From Mesostigma viride (Eukaryota; Streptophyta; Mesostigmatophyceae; Mesostigmatales; Mesostigmataceae), in NCBI GenBank assembly GCA_009746045.1, contig RPFO01001957.1, positions 1 through 64,000 on the forward strand: a DNA stretch of 64,000 nt, read 5' to 3'. Position numbers and translations under genes: made by a program. The notes under the pieces are model-generated. The model was not told the origin of the DNA, made no database searches, and was given only the letters and a program-made list of their open reading frames with translations. Positions 17,844 through 26,542 of the stretch are shown here, in pieces; the stretch's first letter is position 1; each line of letters starts with the position of its first letter.

Positions 17844-18756
17844 TCACGTCGACCCCATTAGGGAGGCGTCCGCCAGAGCGGTGAGCCACGTGTCGGCGCG
17901 CGCGCGGTTAGATTCCTGCGCGGGAGTCCGTGACCCCTCGTCCGGCCCGAACGGGTCCGGAAGCGGCATGGCGCGGATCTCGGCCATGAGGCCGGGCGTC
18001 TGCTCCTCGATGCGCTCCAGCTCCCCCGGGGCGAAACAACTACCGTAGCGGTCGAAGTTGTCCGTGCACTCCCGGAACAGCTTGTCCGCGTCGATGGAGT
18101 CGGTCCCGTCCCCGGCGGGGGCGGGGGCGGCGGGCTCGGCGGGGACGGCGGCGGGCTCGGCGGAGGGCCCCCGGCGGGACCGGCGGGCTCGGAGGGCTCG
18201 GCGGCGTCCAGGGGGCGGACGACAGCATTATGCGGGCGATCTCGTCGTCGCTGAAGTCCAGGTCGAGGGCGCTCGCGTCGAAGCCCCACTCGGCCAGCGC
18301 GCCGGAGCGGCCCGCGGGGACGCACCGGGACGCGGGGGCGGGAAAGCCGGCGGCGCGCGGGGCGCGCGGGGACTCGGACGGACGCTCGGACGGGCGATCG
18401 TACGGGCCCGGGGCGGGGGCGGGGGCGTGGGCGGCGCGGGTCGGCGCGGGGCGACGCCGCCGACGGCTCGGAGCCAGGGCCGTCGCGTCGATGGACGGCG
18501 GGCACGACGCGGAGGACGCGGGCACGCGCCACGGGCCGCATCCGGACGCGGCGGACAGCTGGCGGAGGCGTTCCGCCTGCTCGCGGCGGTGCTTCTGCGC
18601 CCACACGCGCTCGCGCGTGCGGCACGGGTCGCACCTCTTGGTCTGGGTGCAGCGGTCCTTCACGCTCGTGAACTCGGAAAGGGGCTTCACCTCCTTGCAC
18701 TTGTTGCAGAAGGCGGTGGGCGAGGGCGTTCCGTAAAGGCCGGGGAAGTCGTCCAT
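17844..18756 (-). CDS. zinc-ribbon protein with proline-rich linker, about 304 aa, two frame breaks
   Basis: The N-terminus (MDDFPGLYG) has a four-cysteine cluster CNKCKEVKPLSEFTSVKDRC...CDPCR, residues about 17-45, typical of a small zinc ribbon. It is followed by a basic helix and a long disordered region. An acidic LDLDFSDDEIARIML segment precedes a proline/glycine tract. The frame shifts there twice, at G/C runs near 18160 and 18115. One added base at each joins the C-terminus (DADKLFRECTDNFDRYGSCF...ADASLMGST), which ends at 17844. A TTAAAAG element lies about 80 bp upstream. Likely a transcriptional regulator by layout; inference. Confidence 0.55.
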
Positions 18757-18859
18757 CGCGGCAGAGTCTCGCTTCGGTGGATTCGTTCGGCTTGTTCTGA
18801 GGCGAGAGGACCCCGATTTCGGGGCGCACCGGCTTTTAAGGGAGGAGGCGACGGGGGCC

Positions 18860-19290
18860 GACCAATCGCGAGGGGCGACCGGGAATATGCCGGAATATGC
18901 CGTCCGGGCCAATCGGGGAGAGGGGCTTATCCGTAACCGCCTGTCGGAGGCGAGTACCCGCCAACGGGAGGGTCGGGGCGGGGGGTCGGGCGATCGACGG
19001 ACGGGACGCGACGACGCTTCGGGGGTCCCCGTAACCGGCCAATGGGAGGCGGCGGAGTGGGAACGCGATCCGATGCGACGGGCGCCGGCCGGTGGGGGAG
19101 ACGACGCGTGGAGGCCGAGGGGCGCGCGGAGTAGGAACGGCGCGGCGCCCGAGATACGGACGCATCGGCGGCCAATCGGGGGCGCGGGAGTAGGAACGGC
19201 GCGGCGCCCGAGACCGCCGACGCGGCGGCGGCCAATCGGGGGCGCGGGAGTAGGAACGGCGCGGGGCGCGGGGCGGGCTAGGGGCGGGGC
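18860..19290 (+). promoter_or_regulatory. CCAAT-box repeat array
   Basis: The gap 18757-19407 has no gene. It carries CCAAT boxes near 18867, 18907, 19037, 19168 and 19231, several inside a repeated block of about 65 bp (CGGCGGCCAATCGGGGGCG followed by GGGAGTAGGAACGGCGCGG). The same block recurs at 20555-20660 before the next gene. It lies between divergent genes (18756 minus, 19408 plus), so it may drive both. NF-Y-like binding is inference. Confidence 0.65.
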
Positions 19291-19359
19291 GTCGTGTCGG
19301 ATGGACGGAACAATCATCGACATCGTGTCGAAACCGACACGTTCGTTGGCGTCGGCGGG

Positions 19360-19366
19360 TATATAG
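19360..19366 (+). promoter_or_regulatory. TATA box of the KilA-N gene
   Basis: TATATAG 42 bp before the start codon of the KilA-N gene and directly downstream of the CCAAT array. Confidence 0.6.
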
Positions 19367-19407
19367 TCGCAATCGATAGGGAATCACGGGACAGAACGAC
19401 TGCAACC

Positions 19408-20538
19408 ATGGGGGTCACGGACATTTTCGAGTTCGACCGCCGGGAGGGCGAAGTGGTCTACCTCAAAACGCGCGCGGGCGCAGACCCTATGTTCCGTGAT
19501 GATCGCTTCGTCAGGGTCTTAGACGACCCCGTCTACACCGGCTATGCGCACACTCAGAGCCTCTGTGATGTCATGGCAAACGGAAAAACCGAAGCAAAAC
19601 AGTGGTTCAGGTTCAAAGACTCTTCCATTCTGATCGCCGAGGTCGAGAAGGAGATCGCGCGAGACCAGGGTGAACCCACCCCGGCCTCGTCAAAAGGTCC
19701 GGGTGACACCCCCTTGCCATCGACCAGTGCTGTGGTACGTTATGACGAGTTCGGTCCTCGTCGAGGCACATGGATTCACCCGCAATTGCTCATCCCCTTT
19801 CTCATGTGGGTCGACAGACGGTTCGCTGTCAAGGCGTTCGACTGGGTCGGTCGCATCCTGGCGGGAGACCTCACTCTGTGCGCCGAGATCGCACGGCGCC
19901 ACGACGCCATACACGGCACCGAGACCACCGCCGTCTTCACCACGGTCCCGGTCGCCCAGAAGGAGGCCCTGCGGGAGCTCCAGGAGGCCGCCGAGATCGC
20001 CGAGGTGAAGCTGCGTTTGGAGAAGGCGGAGGCCGAGAGAATGAGAGTCCGGGCGGATGTGCGCCAGACGGAGGCGGATCTGCGTCTGCACGAGGACGCG
20101 TACCGCCGCAAGGCGCTGGTGCAGCTCGCGGAGTTGCACGAGACGTTCGACGCGCGCGACGGCGTCCTGAAGTTCACCGACAAGGACCGCTTCTTCTTGA
20201 AGGAGAAGAAGCTGAACATCTTGTACGGGGCGCTTGACACGAGGGACGACGGGTGCAGGTTGAAGAAGACGTTGGAGATCAGCACCGTGGCCGCGGAGTT
20301 GGGCTATCGTCTGAACTCCGACGAGGCGTGCGCGGTCGGCAAGAAGATGGCGAAGGCGTTCCGCGACCGGTTCCCTGGCGCGGAGATCCCGAAAGAGGAG
20401 AAGATCGTCAACGGCGTCGTCCGCCTCGTGAACTCGTACGACGACGCTCCCGCGACGCGCGATCTGATGGAGCGCGCCGTCGAGGAGGTCGCGTCCGAGC
20501 GCGGGCTGCACCGGGTTCAGATCAGGAGGATCGCGTAG
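19408..20538 (+). CDS. KilA-N domain protein, 376 aa
   Basis: Residues about 60-165 form a KilA-N-type DNA-binding domain: AKQWFRFKDSSILIAEVEKE and then GTWIHPQLLIPFLMWVDRRF-AVKAFDWVGRIL, matching the conserved W-I-H-P-x-L...W...F...V..W pattern. A long charged coiled coil follows (about 180-245), then a C-terminal domain with an FTDKDRFFLKEKKLNILYGA stretch that may be a second DNA-related module. KilA-N proteins are abundant in large DNA viruses and phages. The CCAAT and TATA elements upstream suggest early expression. Confidence 0.8.
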   Translation: MGVTDIFEFDRREGEVVYLKTRAGADPMFRDDRFVRVLDDPVYTGYAHTQSLCDVMANGKTEAKQWFRFKDSSILIAEVEKEIARDQGEPTPASSKGPGDTPLPSTSAVVRYDEFGPRRGTWIHPQLLIPFLMWVDRRFAVKAFDWVGRILAGDLTLCAEIARRHDAIHGTETTAVFTTVPVAQKEALRELQEAAEIAEVKLRLEKAEAERMRVRADVRQTEADLRLHEDAYRRKALVQLAELHETFDARDGVLKFTDKDRFFLKEKKLNILYGALDTRDDGCRLKKTLEISTVAAELGYRLNSDEACAVGKKMAKAFRDRFPGAEIPKEEKIVNGVVRLVNSYDDAPATRDLMERAVEEVASERGLHRVQIRRIA

Positions 20539-20554
20539 ACGCCGACCCTCGACG

Positions 20555-20685
20555 GGACGTGTCGGCGGCCAACGGGGGCGCACGAAGTAGGAACGGCGCG
20601 GCGTGTGCGATACGAACGTGTCGGCGGCCAATGGGAGGGGCGGGCGTAGGAACGGGCCGGGCGGGGGCGGGGCGGGGGATAAAGG
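20555..20685 (+). promoter_or_regulatory. CCAAT repeats and TATA-like box of the second MYND gene
   Basis: Two copies of the block found before the KilA-N gene (CGTGTCGGCGGCCAAYGGG...GTAGGAACGG) lie near 20560 and 20620, followed by GGATAAAGG at about 20678-20686, some 66 bp before the start at 20751. Confidence 0.55.
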
Positions 20686-20750
20686 GCGGGGCGGGGCGGG
20701 GACGAGCCAGCTCGCGCCTCGCAACCGATCTTCGACCAAGATCACCGAGA

Positions 20751-21662
20751 ATGGCCGTGACTCGGCCCCCCTCGGATTTCCAGCAGCTCCTGGAGCGGGG
20801 CCCCGCCTGTATCGCGAACGTCTTCGCGGCCTGTCGCGGCGAGATCCCGTCGACCGAAAGGGAACTCGAGGCCGCTCGCGAGACCCTCCTCTCGTGGCTG
20901 CTTCTCCTCTCGGAAGAGGCGATGCCGCTCACCAAGGAGGTGAAGGCCGCCCACACCAGAATCGCCGCGCTCGACGGCGACCTGGGCGCCGCGATGAGCA
21001 ACCTGTTCGCTCACGTGTTCCACCATTTCGACTACGTGCACCGAAAGTGCGAGGAGATGCACGAGCGTCACGGCCGCGGCGCGCTCGTGATCCGCGTCCA
21101 CCACCTGACGCAGGCGAAACGCAGGGTGGTCGTCGACTGGACGACGCTCGACGACCTGAAGAAGGCGTGCGCCTTCTCGTACTGGGCCGCCATGCAGTAC
21201 GACAGGAGGAACGAGGTCGTCGTGTGCGTGTGTTTCACGGACACGTCCGAGACCCGCTTCGACACGCGCCTGCAGATGTGGAGGGCGCGCATCGTGGACA
21301 GGGACGCGTGCGCGAAGGAAGCGGCCGCGATGAAGTTGCTCGCGCCGGTCCCGTTCCGCCCCTGGGTGCCCTTGGACGCGAAAGACGCCCCCTTCGCGAT
21401 CGTTTGCATCGGGTGCGGGAAGCGGGTCAGCAAGTACGCCAAGCGGTGTGTGTGTTCCTGCGGGGACGCCCTGTTCTGCTCGATCGTGTGTCAGGTGTCC
21501 GCGTACTTGAAGGGGCACAAGGAGGAGTGCTTTAGGACGAAGGCGTTGCGGGACGAGGTGAACCGGTGCGTCCGGCTCGCCCACCCCCTCGCCCATTACG
21601 TGAACGAGGGCGTGTTGCCCCCCCATCGGTGCCCCCACGAGTGGGACGTCACCGTGAAGTAG
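20751..21662 (+). CDS. MYND-type zinc finger protein, 303 aa
   Basis: The C-terminal MYND-like cluster (residues about 222-262) reads CIGCGKRVSKYAKRCVCSCG and then DALFCSIVCQVSAYLKGHKEEC. This gives the C-x2-C...C-x-C...C-x3-CQ...H-x3-C arrangement. The N-terminal 200 residues are helical and charged, with no match to the other MYND protein at 12204-12995 that I can see. The repeated CCAAT promoter block suggests co-regulation with the KilA-N gene. Likely a protein-interaction regulator. Confidence 0.7.
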   Translation: MAVTRPPSDFQQLLERGPACIANVFAACRGEIPSTERELEAARETLLSWLLLLSEEAMPLTKEVKAAHTRIAALDGDLGAAMSNLFAHVFHHFDYVHRKCEEMHERHGRGALVIRVHHLTQAKRRVVVDWTTLDDLKKACAFSYWAAMQYDRRNEVVVCVCFTDTSETRFDTRLQMWRARIVDRDACAKEAAAMKLLAPVPFRPWVPLDAKDAPFAIVCIGCGKRVSKYAKRCVCSCGDALFCSIVCQVSAYLKGHKEECFRTKALRDEVNRCVRLAHPLAHYVNEGVLPPHRCPHEWDVTVK

Positions 21663-21745
21663 ACAGCGTAAACGTAATTTTTATTTATTAATGAAAAGAA
21701 CTCGATCGCGCGTCGAAACCTTTTTCTCCCGTTTAGTATGACATC

Positions 21746-24349
21746 ATGTATTGCGGGTACCGAAACGCGCGCAACGGTGATAACCAAGAGAATTGCAGGA
21801 AGAAGAGCCAGTGGCGCATGTACGGTCGCAACCAGATCGCGCTCCCGCCGGGAGCCCGCCGTCCCGACCTGCCCTCGAGAGCCGCGCGCGGGAAGGCGTA
21901 TTGCGGCGCGCTCGGGGCCGGTAACCTGGGGACGTTCGCCCAGTGCGCGGAGACCTCGCAATTGCGTCGGTGGGGGTATTACACCCGAGATCAGGTGGAC
22001 GCCGGTCATCAAGGGCACGGGTTCGAGCGGCAAGTGGCGCCGAAAGGGCCGAGGGACAGGCGGACCGGGTTGGGGAAAGAGGCGTTGCTGAGAAACATCA
22101 ACAAGGCGAGGAAGGATGTCAGGATTTTGGGCGACGGAATCTCGGCGTTCGAGGAAAAGGGGGACGCGGTTTACGCGACGAAACTTAGAGGGTATCAGAA
22201 AGGAGCCGCCAAGTGGCTCGCCCGCGCGATCGTCGATTACGAAAGCAGATGGGGGGCGGTGCCGGAATTAGCGGAGGAAGACGGCGGGTCGGACGCGGAA
22301 GAGCTTTCGGCGCTGGTGGGTGGGAGGAATCGGAACGCGGAACAGGAAAAGGAGAGGGCCGATATCGAGCAGATCGACAACGAAATGAGAACTTGGAAAC
22401 AGACCTTGGACGACCTTATGGACGAAGGGGGGCCGAAATCGGATATCGATGAGGCGTGGGATCAGGTGAACTTGCTAAAGAATCAGCTAGAGCGCAAGCT
22501 GGCGGCGCACACGAGAAAGTGGCGCATCACGTTGCCCCGAGACGCGGGCGGTCCATCGAACGCGCCACGGACGGACCGGGCACCCGCGCGCGTCCCGCGG
22601 ATGGCAGACTTGGGCAGACTTAGTCGCCCCCCTCCTGCGAACGGGGTGGCGACCGTGACGTCCGCGGGTGCCGGTCCCAGCGCCGCGCCCGCGAGAGGTG
22701 CCCTGACCAGAGTCGTGTCCGACGCGTCCGGCGGCGGCTTCCCGCTGCCGTCTCCTGCGCCGTCGAGGTCCGCGTCTCTCGGCGCCGAGGCGTACGCGGG
22801 CGATCACGACACGGCCGAGTCCGCTCGGGAGAAGGCCGATTTGAAGGCGTGGTACGATTATCTCAAGGGTCTCGAGGGCGCCCGGGACAAGGCGGTGAGG
22901 GAGACGGAGAGCGCGAAAGCCGACCGCGCGGGGCTGGACACCGCGCGGCGGTCCGTGGAAGACCTTCGCGCGAAAGCGAGCGCCCCGCCGTCGAGGGAAC
23001 CGCGCGCGAGGACGTCGACGGAGGCGTGTTTGGCACTCTCGACCGCCTGTGGAAGGTTGGAAGCCCTGCTATCATCCGGCACCGTCGACGACAACAAGGC
23101 GATCGAGAGGGCGAGCGAGGGCATGACGGCGGCTAGCAAAACGGCGCAGGAGGCCGTGAAGGCGGACATCGCGTTGATCCGGACGGAGATGGGAGAGCGC
23201 GCCGAGGAACCGGCACCTCCCGAAATACCTCCGACAGTGATGGACGACATCCGAGACGCGGTGGATACCAGGGAGGGGGGGGAGGAGGAGGCGGCGGAAG
23301 CTCTCACGTCGTTGCAAAATCGGGGCGGTCCTCGGACGAGGGCGGCGACGAAGGACGCGAGCGACGCCCCCCCGACCGTGCGCGAGACGAGGGCGATGAC
23401 GAGGGCGGCGGAGGCGGCCGCGAGAGAGCCCGTGCCGACGGTGGCGGAAGCCGCCCCTACTACCGTTACTCGCACCAGGGCGGCGACGAAGGCGCCCGCG
23501 AGGGATGCGGCGGAAGCCGCCCCTACTACCGTTACTCGCACCAGGGCGGCGACGAAGGCGCCCGCGAGGGATGCGGCGGAAGCCGCCCCTACTACCGTTA
23601 CTCGCACCAGGGCGGCGACGAAGGCGCCGGCGATAGCCCCCCTCCCCGCGCGCGATACGAGGGGAAGGGCGAGGGCGGCGGAGGTGGCGCCGGCGATAGC
23701 CCCCCTCCCCGCGCGCGATACGAGGGGAAGGGCGAGGGCGGCGGAGGTGGCGCCCACGATAGCCCCCCTCCCCGCGCGCGAGACGAGGGGAAGCGCGGCG
23801 GCGGCGGCGAAGGCGGCGGCGGCGGCGAAGGCGGCGGCGGACGCGGCCGCGAGAGCCACCATCCCCGCGCGCGTGACGAGGGGAAGTGCGGCGAATGCGG
23901 CGGCAGCCACGGCGGCCCTCAGACCCAATTCCACGCCCGCGGCCGCGTATCGACACCAGTTGGCCCAGCGAGCCTACGCGCTCGAGCGGTTCGCGAACGC
24001 GGTGGCGTCGCGACGACCGCGGACGGCGCCCCCGTCCTCCGTTCACTCGTACGCGCAAACCCCCGTGTCGCGATACCCTCCGCCCGTGACCCCTCCCGTC
24101 CACGCGTACGCGCGGAACGCCTCGTTCCGGTACCCGACGGCGGGTCCCGTCCACGCGTTCGCTCAGCACACCGCGTTCCGGTACCCTCCGCGGCCGGCAG
24201 TGATGCCCCCCGTCCACGCGTACGCGCAGAACGCCGTGTTCCGGCACCCTCCTCCGCCCGCGGCGCCCGCGCCCGCGCCGGTCCGCGCCTTCCAGCCCCC
24301 GCCCGCGTCGTCGCCGTATTTTTATCTGAACACGATGTACGGACGATGA
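21746..24349 (+). CDS. large repetitive virion-type protein, 867 aa
   Basis: The N-terminus is cysteine- and arginine-rich (MYCGYRNARNGDNQENCRKK); a coiled-coil region follows (about 100-250). The centre holds three 22-residue repeats (AEAAPTTVTRTRAATKAP, 66-bp DNA repeats around 23445-23640) and three 21-residue repeats (IAPLPARDTRGRARAAEVAP, 63 bp, around 23628-23815). An alanine tract comes next, then C-terminal VHAYAQNAxFRYPPP repeats. The basic low-complexity repeats and tyrosine/proline tail resemble structural or DNA-condensing virion proteins. No enzyme domain is visible. The stop overlaps the next start as ATGA at 24346. Confidence 0.7.
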   Translation: MYCGYRNARNGDNQENCRKKSQWRMYGRNQIALPPGARRPDLPSRAARGKAYCGALGAGNLGTFAQCAETSQLRRWGYYTRDQVDAGHQGHGFERQVAPKGPRDRRTGLGKEALLRNINKARKDVRILGDGISAFEEKGDAVYATKLRGYQKGAAKWLARAIVDYESRWGAVPELAEEDGGSDAEELSALVGGRNRNAEQEKERADIEQIDNEMRTWKQTLDDLMDEGGPKSDIDEAWDQVNLLKNQLERKLAAHTRKWRITLPRDAGGPSNAPRTDRAPARVPRMADLGRLSRPPPANGVATVTSAGAGPSAAPARGALTRVVSDASGGGFPLPSPAPSRSASLGAEAYAGDHDTAESAREKADLKAWYDYLKGLEGARDKAVRETESAKADRAGLDTARRSVEDLRAKASAPPSREPRARTSTEACLALSTACGRLEALLSSGTVDDNKAIERASEGMTAASKTAQEAVKADIALIRTEMGERAEEPAPPEIPPTVMDDIRDAVDTREGGEEEAAEALTSLQNRGGPRTRAATKDASDAPPTVRETRAMTRAAEAAAREPVPTVAEAAPTTVTRTRAATKAPARDAAEAAPTTVTRTRAATKAPARDAAEAAPTTVTRTRAATKAPAIAPLPARDTRGRARAAEVAPAIAPLPARDTRGRARAAEVAPTIAPLPARETRGSAAAAAKAAAAAKAAADAAARATIPARVTRGSAANAAAATAALRPNSTPAAAYRHQLAQRAYALERFANAVASRRPRTAPPSSVHSYAQTPVSRYPPPVTPPVHAYARNASFRYPTAGPVHAFAQHTAFRYPPRPAVMPPVHAYAQNAVFRHPPPPAAPAPAPVRAFQPPPASSPYFYLNTMYGR

Positions 24350-24633
24350 AGTGCCAGAGGAAGACCGTGACCCACGGCGGCCGCTGCAAGAACGACGCCA
24401 GGCCCGGCAGGAAGACGTGCGCGATCCACGCTCGCAAGAGCGGACACGTGGCGATGAGCTGCGGCATGCACGTCGCCTACGGGAAGGACGTCAAGCGCAA
24501 GTACGACGACATGGCGACGGGCATCCCGTCCGCGCCCGTGACGGTGACCGACGCGGTCCGTCTGTCGTGGCTGTCCCGATTTCCCGGCCAGACGGGCGCG
24601 CCGACGCAGGAGGAGTCCAAGAAGGGCAAGTGA
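24346..24633 (+). CDS. small Cys/His zinc-binding protein, 95 aa
   Basis: The N-terminus reads CQRKTVTHGGRCKNDARPGR followed by KTCAIHARK, a C-x3-T-x2-G-x2-C...C-x2-H arrangement that I associate with the DUF5763-type mini zinc motif. The rest is basic then disordered. It overlaps the upstream gene by four bases (ATGA). A similar motif occurs in the 30302-30571 gene. Confidence 0.6.
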   Translation: MKCQRKTVTHGGRCKNDARPGRKTCAIHARKSGHVAMSCGMHVAYGKDVKRKYDDMATGIPSAPVTVTDAVRLSWLSRFPGQTGAPTQEESKKGK

Positions 24634-24714
24634 TCGACACGATCGGCGTGATTCGTGTCGTTTCGCGTCCGCATAAAGTCCGTGGCGGTGTCGTTCGCAC
24701 CCATTCTCTCGACC

Positions 24715-25392
24715 ATGGCCCGACCGACCGGGTGGGAGCCCGCCACCGAGTGGACGACCTTCGCCGACCTCGCGCGCGCCGACTCGGAGACGCGTCCGAG
24801 CGTCCTGTTCCAAACGCTGCCCCCCCTCGCCCTGCGCGTCATCCTCGATCGCAGCTGGCCGACGGGGTACGGGATCTGTCCCGAGATGGACGAGATCTAC
24901 TGGGAGATCAATCCCGCGAGGACGCTCGAAACGGAGGTGCGCAGGGAACTGCGGTATCGCGAAAGGAGCGAGGGAGACCGCCGCCGGTTCGGCGGACGGG
25001 AAGACGGCCAACTGGAGGCCGTCCTGAAGGTCCTCTGTCCCGCCCGATACGAGGAGTGCGTGGACGCGTTGGAAACGCCCCGATGGAGGAAGGAGGAGAA
25101 GCTGTGGATGCTGTGGGAACGGGTCCGCGACGGTCTGGCCCGGCACGGGAAGCGGGTCAGCCGGAGGGAGATGGCGAAGATACGCGACAGGCTGTACGAC
25201 TGCCTGGGGTCGAGCAAGAACTTCGCCGATCGGTCGTGCTCGTTCGTCGTGAAGTGCTACAACGTAATGACCGCCGGGTACAGGCGGGAGGGGCGGGAGC
25301 CCCCCCCTTCGCCCGTGTGGGACATGAACTGGTGGTCCGAGTTGGACCGCGAACACGTGTACGCGCACGCGGAGACCTCCTTGATTCAATAA
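24715..25392 (+). CDS. hypothetical protein, 225 aa
   Basis: A charged, tryptophan-containing, mostly helical protein (EEKLWMLWERVRDGLARHGK) with no membrane segment and no recognised family. The start at 24715 follows CATAAAG by about 40 bp, and AATAAA overlaps the stop at 25388. Convergent with the OTU-like gene, 8 bp apart. Confidence 0.6.
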   Translation: MARPTGWEPATEWTTFADLARADSETRPSVLFQTLPPLALRVILDRSWPTGYGICPEMDEIYWEINPARTLETEVRRELRYRERSEGDRRRFGGREDGQLEAVLKVLCPARYEECVDALETPRWRKEEKLWMLWERVRDGLARHGKRVSRREMAKIRDRLYDCLGSSKNFADRSCSFVVKCYNVMTAGYRREGREPPPSPVWDMNWWSELDREHVYAHAETSLIQ

Positions 25393-25393
25393 A
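25388..25393 (+). terminator. polyadenylation signal overlapping a stop codon
   Basis: AATAAA includes the TAA stop of the 24715-25392 gene and ends 7 bp before the 3' end of the convergent OTU-like gene. Confidence 0.5.
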
Positions 25394-25399
25394 AGCCTT

Positions 25400-25984
25400 T
25401 CACAGCCCGCGTATCATGAGTCCCGTCTTGAAACTCTCTTCCAAATCGTCGTAGTCGTCGTACTCGCCATTGTCCACGAACAGACTCCCGATGGTCTGCA
25501 TCAGTCCGCGTTTCGGGGGGGGCGGGCGAGACTCCGCGACCATGCGATAGTGCCCCGCCTGGTCCGCCCCCCCTTGGCGGTCGAAGTAGTAGTAGACGCG
25601 CGCCGGACCGCCGCCGTACCCTCGTCCGAACTCGTGCACTCGCACGTCGCCGCGCCCGTAGTCGTTGTATACCAGGATCCGCGAGCGCAGCGCGCGCGCC
25701 GTCGCCTCGATCTGCGGCGAGTCCGCCATCTCGCCGTCCCAATGCGCTCGCAGGTACTCGCGCGCGGTCCGCGACGGAGTGGACGACGCGCCCAATTGCA
25801 ACAGGTGCGCGTCCTTCGCGAGTTCGCGGGTCGCTCGTCGGCGCAGGCCGGCGCTGTCGATCGACAGCCGTTCGTTCGTGGACGGATCCGGGTACAGCTC
25901 GGGGCGCAGGCTGGCGAGCACGCTGCGGTAGAAGCAGTTGTTCGAGGGGGCGGACCCGCACTCGACCGTCCGCATGCCGTCCAT
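25400..25984 (-). CDS. OTU-like cysteine protease (deubiquitinase candidate), 194 aa
   Basis: Near the N-terminus, NNCFYRSVLASL fits the OTU nucleophile motif (D-G-N-C-L-F-R-S), with Cys at residue 17. A helical region follows with YLRAHWDGEMADSPQIEATARALRSRILVYND, the usual OTU spacing of a body ending in I-x-V-Y. A late GHYRMV near residue 145 matches the catalytic His region. The Asp/Gly before the Asn are replaced (APSNN), so activity is plausible but unproven. OTU proteases remove ubiquitin, often to blunt host defence. A TTTTAAAC element lies about 100 bp upstream. Confidence 0.65.
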   Translation of the reverse strand: MDGMRTVECGSAPSNNCFYRSVLASLRPELYPDPSTNERLSIDSAGLRRRATRELAKDAHLLQLGASSTPSRTAREYLRAHWDGEMADSPQIEATARALRSRILVYNDYGRGDVRVHEFGRGYGGGPARVYYYFDRQGGADQAGHYRMVAESRPPPPKRGLMQTIGSLFVDNGEYDDYDDLEESFKTGLMIRGL

Positions 25985-26161
25985 CCTTCGAAGGGTGGAG
26001 ATCGATTTTTGTCGGTCGGCGCGAGGCGCGCGGGATGTCGTGTCGGTTCGTCCGTGTCGTGTCGTGTCGTCCCGCGCGTGTTTAAAACCCGAGCCCCCCC
26101 CTCGTCCCTGTCCCGATTTTCGAGACATACGATATACCGTTCCGGCGGATATTGTTGCCGG

Positions 26162-26542
26162 ATGGAACTGGCGCTGCGACACGTCGACGTGTACACCCGC
26201 CGCCTCTCGACGCGCGAAGAGATCGTCCTCGACCGCGTGTCGGCGGACCAGGAGGAGGCCGAAGAGTGGGCTGTCGGCAACAACGTCGTCGTCGCCGGCC
26301 ACCTCTTGCGCAAACAGAAGTTTCAGGAAGGCCAGTGGAAGGACGTGTTGGAGGCGTGCGTCGAGGTCGCGGACGAGGCGATCGAGAGAATCGCTCCCAG
26401 GTCGTCGGTATTTACGGAGCCCGTCGCCCGGGGTCTCCTCTTCCTCGCCTTCGCCATAAAAAAAGTGGGGGACGCTTTCGAGGAGGATGAGCCGCCCCCC
26501 GTCGTCAAGCGCCCCGACGGACGCCTGGCCATCCGCGGGTGA
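26162..26542 (+). CDS. hypothetical protein, 126 aa
   Basis: Starts at 26162 (MELALRHVDVYTRRL), with an acidic helical centre and a modest hydrophobic stretch (ARGLLFLAFAIKKVGDAF) near residue 95. It overlaps the start of the next gene by 56 bp in another frame. The 177-bp gap upstream contains GTCGTGTCGTGTC repeats but no gene. Function unknown. Confidence 0.55.
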   Translation: MELALRHVDVYTRRLSTREEIVLDRVSADQEEAEEWAVGNNVVVAGHLLRKQKFQEGQWKDVLEACVEVADEAIERIAPRSSVFTEPVARGLLFLAFAIKKVGDAFEEDEPPPVVKRPDGRLAIRG

